DNA from: CAZQHK01 sp964593455
Lineage (GTDB): Bacteria > Muiribacteriota > CAYSPT01
NCBI GenBank assembly: GCA_964593455.1
Contig: CAZQHK010000001.1
Coordinates: 124,001 to 188,000 of the forward strand
Length of the DNA: 64,000 bases
Direction: 5' to 3'
Positions 17,003 through 25,409 of this stretch are shown one piece after another (position 1 is the first letter of the stretch; each line of letters starts with the position of its first letter). The notes beneath the pieces are model-generated. The model worked only from the letters and a program-made list of their open reading frames with translations. It ran no database searches and had not been told where the DNA came from. Both the position numbers and the translations under genes were made by a program.

Positions 17003-18313
17003 ATGCCAAGAAATTTTCTTTTCACCGTCGTACTTATGTTCTCTTCCCTTGCCTGTTTCCCGAGAGTGTGTTTTTCAAAAACCTTTATCAAAGTATGCAT
17101 CCTTAACACTAACGCCGGCGTTAAGGTAAGTGGGAGCGGGGGTTGGTTGTTAACGGACGCCTTATCCGGCCGCCGGCTTAAAAGTGGCAACGAGGACCGC
17201 TCAGCAATAGTCGGCAGAAACGGGCGGTTTCTGAACCTGAACGGTAAAGGTTCATGGATCAGGTTCAAACTTTCGCCATCGGGCCGGGGGGCTTTCGTGT
17301 CGGCTAACGGACGTCGTTACCGCGGCCGGGTATCCCTTTGGGCGGACGGCGACCACGGAATCGTGGTGGTTAACGAGATCGATCTGGAAGAGTATCTGTA
17401 CGGGGTAGTTAAAGCAGAGATGTTGATATCGTCTCCGCCGGAAGCTCTCAAGTCGCAGGCGGTTATGTCCAGGACTTTTGCTTTGAAGGGTAAGAAACGA
17501 CATGGGAACACTGCGTACGATTTGTGTTCCACCACCCACTGTCAGGTCTATGGCGGTGTTGAGAGCGAAGACCCGAGAGCAAAAAAAGCAGTAGATCATA
17601 CTCGGGGGTATGTGCTGATGTATCAGGGGGAACTTATTAAAGCGTTTTGCACTGCGGTATGCGGCGGTCACTCTTCCGCAAATCACCTGGTGTGGAGCGG
17701 TAGAACCATTCCTTATCTGCGTGGTGTGCTGTGTTCCTACTGTGGTAATTCTCCTAATTTCATGTGGGAGATCAAGTTCAGTGATGAAGACCTGGGTCGC
17801 TACCTGCGGTCCGCCGGTTTTGATCTGGAACGGGTCGAAGCCATAGAAGCGGTCGAGGTTACTCCCAGTGGCAGGGTCAGGACTCTGATCATTCATCACC
17901 CCGGCGGCCAGTTTTCCATTGGGGGAAACAAGTTCAGACTGGCTATCGATCCCCGGGCCCTGAAAAGCACAATGTTCTCGGTGATAAAAATAAAAGAACA
18001 CGATTACAGTGGGAAAATCGAGCGTCTGGTGGAACAGCTGCAGGAAGAAAAACAACAGGAATCATCCGACCAGGTAGTGAGGGATATTATCGGACTTATA
18101 CGGGCCAGACGCGGTGATGATTCTTCCGGGGAGAGTTCTCTGAGTCATCCGGAAGTAGAAGAGAAACAACAATTTCTTTTCCGGGGAAAAGGCTACGGTC
18201 ACGGAGTCGGCCTCTGCCAGTGGGGCGCTCGGAACATGGCTAAACGGAGGTATCGGTTCCAGAATATATTGAAGCACTATTATCCGGGGGTTAAAGTGCA
18301 GTTATACCGGTAA
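17003..18313 (+). CDS. SpoIID/LytB-domain cell-wall protein
   Basis: This is a 436-residue exported protein. Residues 1-25 form a signal peptide. The SpoIID domain is clear: NEIDLEEYLYGVVKAEM, ALKSQAVMSRTFAL and, at the end, GKGYGHGVGLCQWGARNMA. The family includes lytic transglycosylases and amidase enhancers that act on denuded or peptide-bearing peptidoglycan. It is found in many non-sporulating diderms, so it does not show sporulation. A charged insert of about 60 residues (roughly 335-400, KIERLVEQLQEEKQQ onwards) interrupts the domain before the last motif and is the odd feature. It stands alone between queH and the pil operon. Confidence 0.88.
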   Translation: MPRNFLFTVVLMFSSLACFPRVCFSKTFIKVCILNTNAGVKVSGSGGWLLTDALSGRRLKSGNEDRSAIVGRNGRFLNLNGKGSWIRFKLSPSGRGAFVSANGRRYRGRVSLWADGDHGIVVVNEIDLEEYLYGVVKAEMLISSPPEALKSQAVMSRTFALKGKKRHGNTAYDLCSTTHCQVYGGVESEDPRAKKAVDHTRGYVLMYQGELIKAFCTAVCGGHSSANHLVWSGRTIPYLRGVLCSYCGNSPNFMWEIKFSDEDLGRYLRSAGFDLERVEAIEAVEVTPSGRVRTLIIHHPGGQFSIGGNKFRLAIDPRALKSTMFSVIKIKEHDYSGKIERLVEQLQEEKQQESSDQVVRDIIGLIRARRGDDSSGESSLSHPEVEEKQQFLFRGKGYGHGVGLCQWGARNMAKRRYRFQNILKHYYPGVKVQLYR

Positions 18314-18479
18314 TATAAACCTGGTGAGTCAAACAAAAACTGAAAAAAAACAATATTTTTTCACAAAAAGGCTAAAGAGAGGGTTGTTCGGTGTCGAAAC
18401 GTAACTCTGACGGCGTTTATCCGTTTGACACGGGTAGTCTGCCTCCTGGTAACAGGAATGGAAAGAAGGGGAGCGTGTT

Positions 18480-19535
18480 ATGATTTCTTTGGGTGCTCCG
18501 AAATCTGTAGTAGGACTTGATATTGGCACTTCAGCCATTAAACTCGTTCACTTGAAGCGAGGTTCGACTGGAGCCCAGCTTATCGGGTTTGGGATGGCTC
18601 CACTTCCCAGTGAAGGTGTAATTGTGGATGGTGCCATCGTAGACAGTGACAGTATATCGAACATCGTCAAGCAGGTCATGGCTACGACGCAGGCCAAGGG
18701 GGGCCGTATCGTCACGGCACTGTCCGGCCAGAATGTGATCGTTCGGTTCATCAGGATGCCTGAGATACCTGATGCCGAGTTGAAAGAGACGATTACTTAC
18801 GAGGCCGAGCAGTATGTTCCCTATCCCATCGACGATGTGGCCATCAGTTTCGAGAAGTTGGCTCGGGTTGAAAGCGAGGATGTGGCCCAGTTTCTCATCC
18901 TGCTGGTGGTTGCTCAGAAAGAGCTCATCGGTAACTACATGATGACGCTCAAGCAGGCTGGTGTGACTCCGAGTGTATTGGATGTTGACATCTTTGCCTC
19001 GCTGAACTCTCTGCACACCAGCAGCCAGGAAGGTGTGGTTGCTGTGGTAGACATCGGAGCGGGCACAACGAACATCAGTATTCTTAAAGAAGGTGTTCTC
19101 CAGTTCACTCGTAACATACCTATTGCCGGAAACAATATCACCACAGTTATTCAGAGTGTGTTGAAGCTCGACTTCGAGCAAGCCGAGAACATCAAGAGAG
19201 AAGAAGGAATTGCTGTGGTTGAGGAAGAGGAGAACGAGGTTTCAGAGGTGGTTCGAACGATCACCGAGGAACTGGCTTCTGAGATCAGACGGTCCTTTGA
19301 TTATTACAAGGCCCAGTATAGAGAAGGTTTGATCAATAAAATTCTCCTGACCGGAGGGACATCCAAGTTAAAGAACCTCGATGTGTTCCTGGCCAATGAA
19401 CTTGGTGTGGAAGTCGAGCTTGGTGATCCACTGGTGGGGCTCCAGATTGATATACCTAATCAGGAGCAGCTCTTTGAACATGTTCAGGAGCTGTCTGTAG
19501 GAATTGGTCTGGCACTCAGAGAGGTGGTGGACTGA
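18480..19535 (+). CDS. pilM: type IV pilus assembly ATPase-like protein PilM
   Basis: This 351-residue actin-like cytoplasmic protein anchors the PilMNOP alignment subcomplex. The actin-fold phosphate loops are visible: VGLDIGTSAIKLVHL at the N-terminus and AVVDIGAGTTNISIL near residue 195. The adenosine motif is LLTGGTSKLKNL near 285. The ATG at 18480 follows AAGGGGAG. It is the first gene of a compact pilMNOPQ operon, with pilN starting 2 bases after its stop. The 166-base gap upstream has no recognised promoter. Confidence 0.94.
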   Translation: MISLGAPKSVVGLDIGTSAIKLVHLKRGSTGAQLIGFGMAPLPSEGVIVDGAIVDSDSISNIVKQVMATTQAKGGRIVTALSGQNVIVRFIRMPEIPDAELKETITYEAEQYVPYPIDDVAISFEKLARVESEDVAQFLILLVVAQKELIGNYMMTLKQAGVTPSVLDVDIFASLNSLHTSSQEGVVAVVDIGAGTTNISILKEGVLQFTRNIPIAGNNITTVIQSVLKLDFEQAENIKREEGIAVVEEEENEVSEVVRTITEELASEIRRSFDYYKAQYREGLINKILLTGGTSKLKNLDVFLANELGVEVELGDPLVGLQIDIPNQEQLFEHVQELSVGIGLALREVVD

Positions 19536-19536
19536 G

Positions 19537-20166
19537 TTGATAATCAGGGTTAACCTACTTCCCGAGAAGAAGAGAATTGAGTTACCATCGGTACCGATTC
19601 TTCCATTCTTCTTATTGATAGTTCTGGGAGTAGCTGCTTATATCCTCTGGGTTCCGATGACCAGCAGCCTCAATCAAGACATTGATAGGCTCAACAAAGA
19701 TGTCGAAAATCTCGAGAAGAAGAAGAGGCAAGTTATCGGTAATAAGCAGGATGAACGCAACAAGAAGAAGAGGGAAATCGACTGGGTCCAGCAACAGATC
19801 CAGATGATCAAGCGGCTTACGGGCGACGATATACTTCCCTGGTCCCGGACCTTTGAGGATCTTACGGAGGTCGTGCCCAAAGAAACTGTTTGGTTGAAGA
19901 ATGCCAGCTACGAATCTACTCAGCGTTTCTCCATTCAAGGAGTCGCTCGTCCGAAAGTAAAAGATGAGCTGGGTAACCAGATTCAAGATAACGAGCGGAT
20001 GTACTATGAGCCCGTCCGGGATTTCATGAAGAAGTTGGAGGAACACCCGCACTTTGATTCGGTGTTTCTCTCTTCGGCCAACCTGGCCAAGCTCCACAAC
20101 GAACAGGTGGTCAACTTTGCTATGACCTGCCGGATCAAGAAGGGAGGGGGAATGCTCAATGAGTAA
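19537..20166 (+). CDS. pilN: type IV pilus assembly protein PilN
   Basis: This 209-residue bitopic inner-membrane protein starts at TTG 19537, two bases after pilM, behind GAGAGGTGG. The product begins with the conserved cytoplasmic PilM-binding peptide IIRVNLLPEKKR. A transmembrane segment (about residues 20-38), a charged coiled coil (about 42-85) and a periplasmic ferredoxin-like domain that pairs with PilO follow. It overlaps pilO by 8 bases. An ATG-like reading 11 codons further upstream lies inside pilM and is unnecessary. Confidence 0.92.
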   Translation: MIIRVNLLPEKKRIELPSVPILPFFLLIVLGVAAYILWVPMTSSLNQDIDRLNKDVENLEKKKRQVIGNKQDERNKKKREIDWVQQQIQMIKRLTGDDILPWSRTFEDLTEVVPKETVWLKNASYESTQRFSIQGVARPKVKDELGNQIQDNERMYYEPVRDFMKKLEEHPHFDSVFLSSANLAKLHNEQVVNFAMTCRIKKGGGMLNE

Positions 20167-20749
20167 CAAAGGTTTGGTGTTCACCCTTTTCGTGATTTTT
20201 CTAGCGCTTATGGGAGGTTACTGGTTCATGCAGGTTTATCAGCCCAAGAAGGCTTTAGTGCAGGAGGCCAGGGACCACATTGCAAAACTGAACAAAGAGA
20301 TCGCTGAAAACCAGAACATCGATGATGAACTGGCGAGTCTCGAGGCGGAATACAATCGGGTCAAGAAAGAGCTTAACCGCTACAAAAGCCTCATCTCGGA
20401 AGAATCGAAGGTCCCCGAGATTCTGGAAAAGACCGAATCGGTCTGTAAAGAGGTCAAGGTCGAGTTCAGAGATATCCACATCTCGCCCCTGGTTGAGTAT
20501 GAAGGATATAGTGAGATTCCCATCGAGGTTGGTCTGGAAGGCGGCTACCACAGCATCGGTGAGTTCATGGCCAAGATGGAAAATCTGCGAATGCTCAACA
20601 TGAATTCGGGAACTATCTCAATAAATCCCAAGGGACGACCGATAAGCCAAAAGAAGGAAGATGGTACAACCGAAATGGTTCAGCTTTTGAATATCACACT
20701 TAATGTACGGGCTTTTATTTTAACCAGAGGAGGTGGTCTTCTTGACTAG
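20159..20749 (+). CDS. pilO: type IV pilus assembly protein PilO
   Basis: This 196-residue protein has the PilO layout: a short cytoplasmic start, a membrane helix at about residues 5-24, a periplasmic coiled coil (about 30-80, rich in Glu/Lys/Leu) and a C-terminal ferredoxin-like domain. HSIGEFMAKMENL is the typical core helix. It partners PilN and links to PilP. Its start overlaps pilN, and its stop lies inside the first codons of the PilP-like gene, so the four genes are tightly coupled. Confidence 0.9.
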   Translation: MSNKGLVFTLFVIFLALMGGYWFMQVYQPKKALVQEARDHIAKLNKEIAENQNIDDELASLEAEYNRVKKELNRYKSLISEESKVPEILEKTESVCKEVKVEFRDIHISPLVEYEGYSEIPIEVGLEGGYHSIGEFMAKMENLRMLNMNSGTISINPKGRPISQKKEDGTTEMVQLLNITLNVRAFILTRGGGLLD

Positions 20750-21353
20750 ATCACTTTGGAACGGTAGTTTCTGCGTCCATATTCTGGTTTTGCTGCTCGC
20801 TGTCGGGTTGATCGTCATGGTGCCGACCTCATCAACGTTTGCCCAGGAGGATGACTGGGGAGATTTCGGCGATGATGACGCAGGTGGTGATTTCGGTGAT
20901 GACTTCGGCGATGGTTCGGGTGAAGATGAATGGGGCGACGACGCCAGCGGTGATGATTTCGATGATTTCGGGGATAGCATTGATGAAGGCGATTCTATGG
21001 AGGAACCCGATCGGAAGATATCTGTTTATAACCCGCTGTATCCCGATAAGGATCCCTTCTTCCCGATCGTATTTCAGAAACCGAAACAGGTGCGTCGGCC
21101 GACTAAGCAAGTCGGGAAAATAGATAAGCGTCCGGTGCCCGAGGTTGTTCCCGAGATTAATTTGAACGTGCTCTGCATCGTGGGAAATGCCGGTAAAAGG
21201 ATGGCATTGCTCGAATTTCAGGGGACTCCGCAGGAGATGGCGGCGGGTGACGAAGTCGAGGGCAATTTCAAGATTATGGAGATCAAAGAAGATGCGGTAG
21301 AAATTTATTCCTACCGGACCAGGAGACGTAAGACCTTTAAGATTGGGGGTTAG
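20742..21353 (+). CDS. pilP: PilP-like pilus assembly protein with Asp/Gly-rich linker
   Basis: This 203-residue protein starts at TTG 20742, with GAGGAGG 8-9 bases upstream; a GTG at 20733 sits on the SD. The N-terminal hydrophobic segment ends with STFAQ, giving a signal peptide without a clear lipobox. Residues about 35-85 are almost entirely Asp, Gly, Glu, Phe and Trp (for example DDWGDFGDD), a low-complexity acidic linker. The last 70 residues form a small beta domain (LNVLCIVGNAGKRMALLEF) like the PilP domain that docks on the secretin. The position between pilO and pilQ supports the call; the acidic linker is unusual for PilP. Confidence 0.82.
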   Translation: MTRSLWNGSFCVHILVLLLAVGLIVMVPTSSTFAQEDDWGDFGDDDAGGDFGDDFGDGSGEDEWGDDASGDDFDDFGDSIDEGDSMEEPDRKISVYNPLYPDKDPFFPIVFQKPKQVRRPTKQVGKIDKRPVPEVVPEINLNVLCIVGNAGKRMALLEFQGTPQEMAAGDEVEGNFKIMEIKEDAVEIYSYRTRRRKTFKIGG

Positions 21354-21418
21354 ATAAGCGAATGTTTGCTCGCTTGTGTTGTTTGGGTAGCGGTAGATTC
21401 ATAGGAGGTGAGTCGGGA

Positions 21419-22699
21419 GTGAAAAGAAATTTATTACTGGTTGCACTGGTAGCAGCGGGCTTGATGTGCGTTATGGATCTAGGTGTAACCGCTGCTCTGG
21501 CGCAGGGTGGAGCAACGGAATATATCGACCTGGCTATGCGTGATGCCGAGATCACTGATGTGCTCAAGATGATTGCTGTCCGGACCGGAGTCAACATCAT
21601 CCATCACCGGGCGGTCAAAGGGAAGATAACCCTTCGACTCAAGGACGTTCATTACGAGAAAGCCCTTGAATTGATCTGTAAGACCAACGGGTACAGCTAT
21701 CGGAAGGTCGGGAACACCTATGTTATCGCACCACCGAAAGAACTCGAGGAAGGCTTCGAGGTCGGGCTCAATAAGACGTTCAGGTTGCAGTTTGCCAATG
21801 CTGACGACGTCTCAAAGATTCTGACCGGCGTTTTCAAGAGTGCTCAGTCGAAAGTCGAAGTATCAGTCGATAAGCGTATCAATGCCGTGGTGGTGACCGG
21901 TAATCAGGCTACCCTGGACCAGGTCGCCAAGCTGATCAAGACCATCGATGTACCTGTCCATCAGGTTATGATCGAGGCCAAGATTGTTGAAGTTTCCACC
22001 GATGGTATGCGGGATATCGGATTCGATTGGGACTGGGGTATCGGCAGGCAAGTCGACGGAGATAGCCAAACCGGCTCGTTCCTGTCGCTTACTGAGAGCA
22101 TGGCTCCGATACCCAATAACGAGGGATATGACCAGACGACACTGCCTGAGCAGGGTGGTGCGGGATTCTTCAAGTTCGGGGATTTCTTCCGTGCTCCGAA
22201 CTTTTTCCAGGGTACGCTTACGGCGCTGGAGAAAACCAACGACGCCAAGACGCTCTCCAACCCGAAGGTATCCGCTCTGAATGGTGAGGAAGCCACGATC
22301 CATATCGGACAGAAGGTTATCTACGGCGGCGGTCCTGATAACCCGCCGCAGGAGAAAGATGTTGGTGTTATCCTCAAAGTAACTCCGCGGATCAATGATG
22401 ATGGCTGGATCACGGCCGAGCTCGAGCCCGAAGTAAGCTTCGCGGTTTTTGAAGGGCAATACCCGAGGATCGAGAAACGGACCGCCAAGACGACGGTTCG
22501 CGTTCGGGACGGTGAAGAAATACTGATCGGTGGTCTGATACAGGAGAAAGACACCACGGCTAGCCAGAAGGTGCCGATACTCGGAAGCATCCCGATTCTC
22601 AAGAGCTTTTTTTCCCGGGATAATCGTGATCGTGAAAACCTCGAACTTATCATCCTGATTACTCCACACATCATGAGAGCTTCAGCCGACAGAATCTAA
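21419..22699 (+). CDS. pilQ: type IV pilus secretin PilQ (short form)
   Basis: This 426-residue outer-membrane secretin starts at GTG 21419, which follows AGGAGGTGAG; a longer ATG reading from 21362 would bury the signal peptide. The signal ends near ALAQ. An STN domain (YIDLAMRDAEITDVLKMIA), one N1-type repeat (LQFANADDVSKILTGVF) and the secretin domain follow. The secretin domain contains HQVMIEAKIVEVS, the lip segment and the closing VPILGSIPILKSFF and LIILITPHIM motifs. The AMIN domains usual in PilQ are absent, so it is short for the family. A strong terminator follows 26 bases after the stop. Confidence 0.92.
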   Translation: MKRNLLLVALVAAGLMCVMDLGVTAALAQGGATEYIDLAMRDAEITDVLKMIAVRTGVNIIHHRAVKGKITLRLKDVHYEKALELICKTNGYSYRKVGNTYVIAPPKELEEGFEVGLNKTFRLQFANADDVSKILTGVFKSAQSKVEVSVDKRINAVVVTGNQATLDQVAKLIKTIDVPVHQVMIEAKIVEVSTDGMRDIGFDWDWGIGRQVDGDSQTGSFLSLTESMAPIPNNEGYDQTTLPEQGGAGFFKFGDFFRAPNFFQGTLTALEKTNDAKTLSNPKVSALNGEEATIHIGQKVIYGGGPDNPPQEKDVGVILKVTPRINDDGWITAELEPEVSFAVFEGQYPRIEKRTAKTTVRVRDGEEILIGGLIQEKDTTASQKVPILGSIPILKSFFSRDNRDRENLELIILITPHIMRASADRI

Positions 22700-22725
22700 T
22701 CAGGATCGGAGAGAAGCAAGAAGCA

Positions 22726-22759
22726 AAAAAGCGGCGCCGCCCAGGACGGCGCCGCTTTT
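22726..22759 (+). terminator. rho-independent terminator after pilQ
   Basis: AGCGGCGCCG and CGGCGCCGCT form a perfect 10-bp G+C-rich stem around a 7-base loop. A run of A precedes the stem and TTTTG follows it, so it could work on both strands. It ends the pil operon. Confidence 0.93.
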
Positions 22760-22916
22760 GATTTGTCTTGCCTGATATGTCGTTTCAAAAAATGTGAAGC
22801 GGTAGCTTGTTCTTTATTATTTATATTGATTAATGGTATTATTGTACTGAAGGTAAATGAAATTGAGCGTTAATAGTGCAGGGCTCGATTCATTGAGGAG
22901 GGTTTGAGCAGGGGGC

Positions 22917-24095
22917 ATGGTCAGGTGGCTGACGGCGGGAGAATCGCATGGAAAAGGCTTGACGGCGATAGTTGAAGGCTTGCCGGCGGGGCTCCTGATC
23001 GATCTGGAAGAGATAAATTTTCATCTGGCCCGGAGACAAATGGGCAGCGGTCGCGGCGGCAGAATGTCCATTGAGCGGGATAAAGTAGACGTTCTTTCCG
23101 GTATCCGGTTCGGAAAAACTACGGGTTCACCAGTGACCTTGTGGATCGGAAACCGAGATCATGAAAACCACCTATCCGCGATGTCCGTTACCGGTTCCCG
23201 TCCGGAAGAAGAAAAAGCGGTTAGACGTCCCCGTCCGGGCCATGCCGATCTGGCGGGAATACTCAAATACGGTCTGCATGACGCCCGTGATGTCGCCGAG
23301 CGTGCTTCTGCCCGGGAAACAGCTGCCAGGGTTGCCGTTGGCGGTCTGTTCCGTCTTTTCCTTCGCACCCTAGGTATTGAAGTACAGGCGCACGTCCTGG
23401 AAGTCGGCGGTATCCGCGCCTCTCTTCCGGCTGATGTGAAGATAGAGATGATCCGTAAAACACTTGGCCGGGATATGGTTGGATGTATCGATCATACCGC
23501 CTGGGATTCGATCGAACTCCTGATGGCTGAAACCCGGGAACAGGGCGACACTCTGGGAGGGGTATTTGAGGTTATAGCTGAAGGAGTTCCTCCGGGATTG
23601 GGAAGCTACATTCAGTGGGATCACCGGGCGGATTCTCAGCTGGCAGCTGCCTTCATGGGTATTCCTTCGGTCAAAGGTGTAGAAATCGGGGCCGGGTTTT
23701 CCCTGGCCCGCCGGCGGGGTTTGGAAGCTCGTGACGAGTTTGTTTTTACCGGTGAAGATCGCTGTAATGATCTGAGCGCACGGGCAACCAACCAGGCCGG
23801 AGGACTTGAAGGGGGAGTAACAAACGGCCAACCGATCATAGTCCGGGCGGCCGTAAAGCCTATCCCTACGCTTAGCCGGGAAACGGAGACGGTTGATCTG
23901 GATACCCGTGAACGGGTAATTACTCCCAGCCCTCGGGCGGACGTTTGTGTGTTGGAAGCGGTATCGGTGGTGGGAGAAGCAGCCATGCTAAATGTGCTGG
24001 CCGTTCTGGTGTTAGAGAAGTTCGGCGGCGACTCGATGGACAAGGTTGTCGCGAGGGTGGACCGTCATCGTGAAGAAGTAAGCAGGATGGTGTGA
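22917..24095 (+). CDS. aroC: chorismate synthase
   Basis: This 392-residue enzyme converts EPSP to chorismate using reduced FMN, the last common step of aromatic amino acid synthesis. It is recognised by the N-terminus VRWLTAGESHG, by RRQMGSGRGGRM, and by RPGHADL near residue 113. The flavin-site signature RASARETAARVAVG follows near 135. The ATG at 22917 gives the standard start, but the GAGGAGG lies 14 bases upstream, further than usual. aroK starts inside its stop codon, so the pair is coupled. Confidence 0.96.
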   Translation: MVRWLTAGESHGKGLTAIVEGLPAGLLIDLEEINFHLARRQMGSGRGGRMSIERDKVDVLSGIRFGKTTGSPVTLWIGNRDHENHLSAMSVTGSRPEEEKAVRRPRPGHADLAGILKYGLHDARDVAERASARETAARVAVGGLFRLFLRTLGIEVQAHVLEVGGIRASLPADVKIEMIRKTLGRDMVGCIDHTAWDSIELLMAETREQGDTLGGVFEVIAEGVPPGLGSYIQWDHRADSQLAAAFMGIPSVKGVEIGAGFSLARRRGLEARDEFVFTGEDRCNDLSARATNQAGGLEGGVTNGQPIIVRAAVKPIPTLSRETETVDLDTRERVITPSPRADVCVLEAVSVVGEAAMLNVLAVLVLEKFGGDSMDKVVARVDRHREEVSRMV

Positions 24096-24619
24096 AAAAT
24101 CTCGTATTACTTGGATTTATGGGGGCTGGTAAAACGACGGTGGGTCGGCAGGCAGCTGAGCAGTTGGGGTTGCGGGTGGTTGAAACGGATACTGAGATCG
24201 AAACTGTCTGTGGGAAGCCTATCCCCGAGATTTTTTCCCAATTAGGCGAAGATTATTTTAGAAAAATTGAATCTCAGGTTATCGAAAAATGTTGTCATCA
24301 GCCGGATTGTCTGGTAATAACTGGAGGAGGGGCCGTGCTTCGCGAAGAAAATTGGCGTCACATGAAGTGCGGTATTATCATCTCTCTCCTGGTTACACCG
24401 GAGGAAGTGTTGAGAAGAGTTGGTACAGGGAGCGGCCGTCCGTTGCTCGAGGAAGGTGACGCCGGGGAACGAATCAGTGGGCTTATGGCACAAAGGGCGC
24501 ATCTGTACCGGATGGCAGATTCACTCGTCCCTACTGATGGGAAATCGAGTGGGGAAGTGGTTGAATCCGTGGTGATGGTCTATCGACTCCTGGCAGGTCG
24601 TCATGGGTCGGCAAATTAA
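24092..24619 (+). CDS. aroK: shikimate kinase
   Basis: This 175-residue P-loop kinase phosphorylates shikimate, two steps before chorismate synthase. The GTG start at 24092 overlaps the aroC stop. LLGFMGAGKTTVGR carries Walker A at about residues 4-17. ETDTEIE binds shikimate, VITGGGAVLR is the conserved glycine loop, and GTGSGRPLLE lies in the lid region. The length fits the family. Confidence 0.94.
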   Translation: MKNLVLLGFMGAGKTTVGRQAAEQLGLRVVETDTEIETVCGKPIPEIFSQLGEDYFRKIESQVIEKCCHQPDCLVITGGGAVLREENWRHMKCGIIISLLVTPEEVLRRVGTGSGRPLLEEGDAGERISGLMAQRAHLYRMADSLVPTDGKSSGEVVESVVMVYRLLAGRHGSAN

Positions 24620-24647
24620 GTAAGAAAAAAGGAGGAAACGCAGGGTA

Positions 24648-25154
24648 ATGTCAGTACAGGAAGGGGATAAAGTCAAGGGCGTTGTTTCGGATGTTACGCA
24701 TTTCGGAGCTTTCGTCAAGCTTGAAACAGGAGAAAAGGGTCTGATCCATATTTCCGAGATAGCTAATAGCTATGTCAAGAATGTCAGTGATCATCTCAAG
24801 ATTGGTGATGAAGTAACCGTCAAGGTTATTGCCATCAAAGATCGCGGCAAGATCGATCTTTCTATTCGACGCCTGAATGAAGAGGGAACACCAGTTCCCC
24901 GGGGGCCGCAAGGCCGGGGACCGCAATCTCAGAGACCGCAATCCCGGGGACCGCAATCCCGGGGACCGCAATCCCGGGGACCACAATCCCGGGGACCGCA
25001 GGGCAGGAAACCATTTTCCAGAGGATCGCAGTCACAAAGCTTCTCCGGTGACAATTTTGAAGACAAGTTGTCGTTCTTTATGAAAAAGAGTCAGGAGAAA
25101 CTTTCCGACGCCAAAAAACGTAAAGAAAAACGGTCGCGCGGTCGGCGTAAATAA
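24648..25154 (+). CDS. S1 RNA-binding domain protein with repeat tail
   Basis: This 168-residue protein starts at ATG 24648 behind AAGGAGG. Residues 1-75 are one S1 OB-fold domain (GDKVKGVVSDVTHFGAFVKL, KGLIHISEIA, KVIAIKDRGKIDLSIRRL), like the YugI/general-stress-protein-13 family, which associates with ribosomes. Residues about 85-120 are a five-residue repeat, R-G-P-Q-S, encoded by seven near-identical 15-base units. The end is a strongly basic helix (KKRKEKRSRGRRK). The tail resembles RG-rich disordered RNA-binding segments. RNA binding is likely; the target is unknown. Confidence 0.85.
   Translation: MSVQEGDKVKGVVSDVTHFGAFVKLETGEKGLIHISEIANSYVKNVSDHLKIGDEVTVKVIAIKDRGKIDLSIRRLNEEGTPVPRGPQGRGPQSQRPQSRGPQSRGPQSRGPQSRGPQGRKPFSRGSQSQSFSGDNFEDKLSFFMKKSQEKLSDAKKRKEKRSRGRRK
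24906..25010 (+). repeat. seven tandem 15-bp units inside the S1-protein gene
   Basis: Units of the type CCGCAATCCCGGGGA run without a gap. Three are identical (24936-24980), and the flanking ones differ by one to several bases. Because the unit is 15 bases, copy-number change keeps the reading frame and only alters the number of RGPQS repeats in the protein tail. Confidence 0.9.
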
Positions 25155-25345
25155 GAGTTATCAGGATCAGGCTTGCTGTTAATATGAGGGGCGTAGAACT
25201 CTAGCCTAACGAGAACTACTGGTAAGTAGTGCATACCGGTTGTATGTTATATTTCCCTAAGTATTTTACCCATATCTGCCTTATTCCTTCAATCTTCTGA
25301 ATGACCTTCTTTCGCTTTATTGGTCAGCAATCCAGGTTAACAAAC

Positions 25346-25373
25346 TAAAGTTTTACTTAAAGTATGCCGATAC
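25346..25373 (+). promoter_or_regulatory. sigma-28 (FliA-type) promoter of the flagellar rod/ring operon
   Basis: TAAAGTTT at 25346 and GCCGATAC at 25366 match the flagellar sigma factor consensus (TAAAGTTT and GCCGATAA). The distance between TAAA and GCCG is 16 bases instead of the usual 15. The start codon of the first flagellar gene lies 37 bases downstream. No other promoter is evident in the 255-base gap after the S1 gene. Confidence 0.7.
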
Positions 25374-25409
25374 ACTGATTAGCCACAAGAATAAGGAGGC
25401 TGTATCGAC

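Noticed and set aside
18350..18479. possible riboswitch in the pilM leader
   Set aside because: The leader has small complementary segments, but it does not fit the c-di-GMP, preQ1 or other riboswitch consensus patterns I know.
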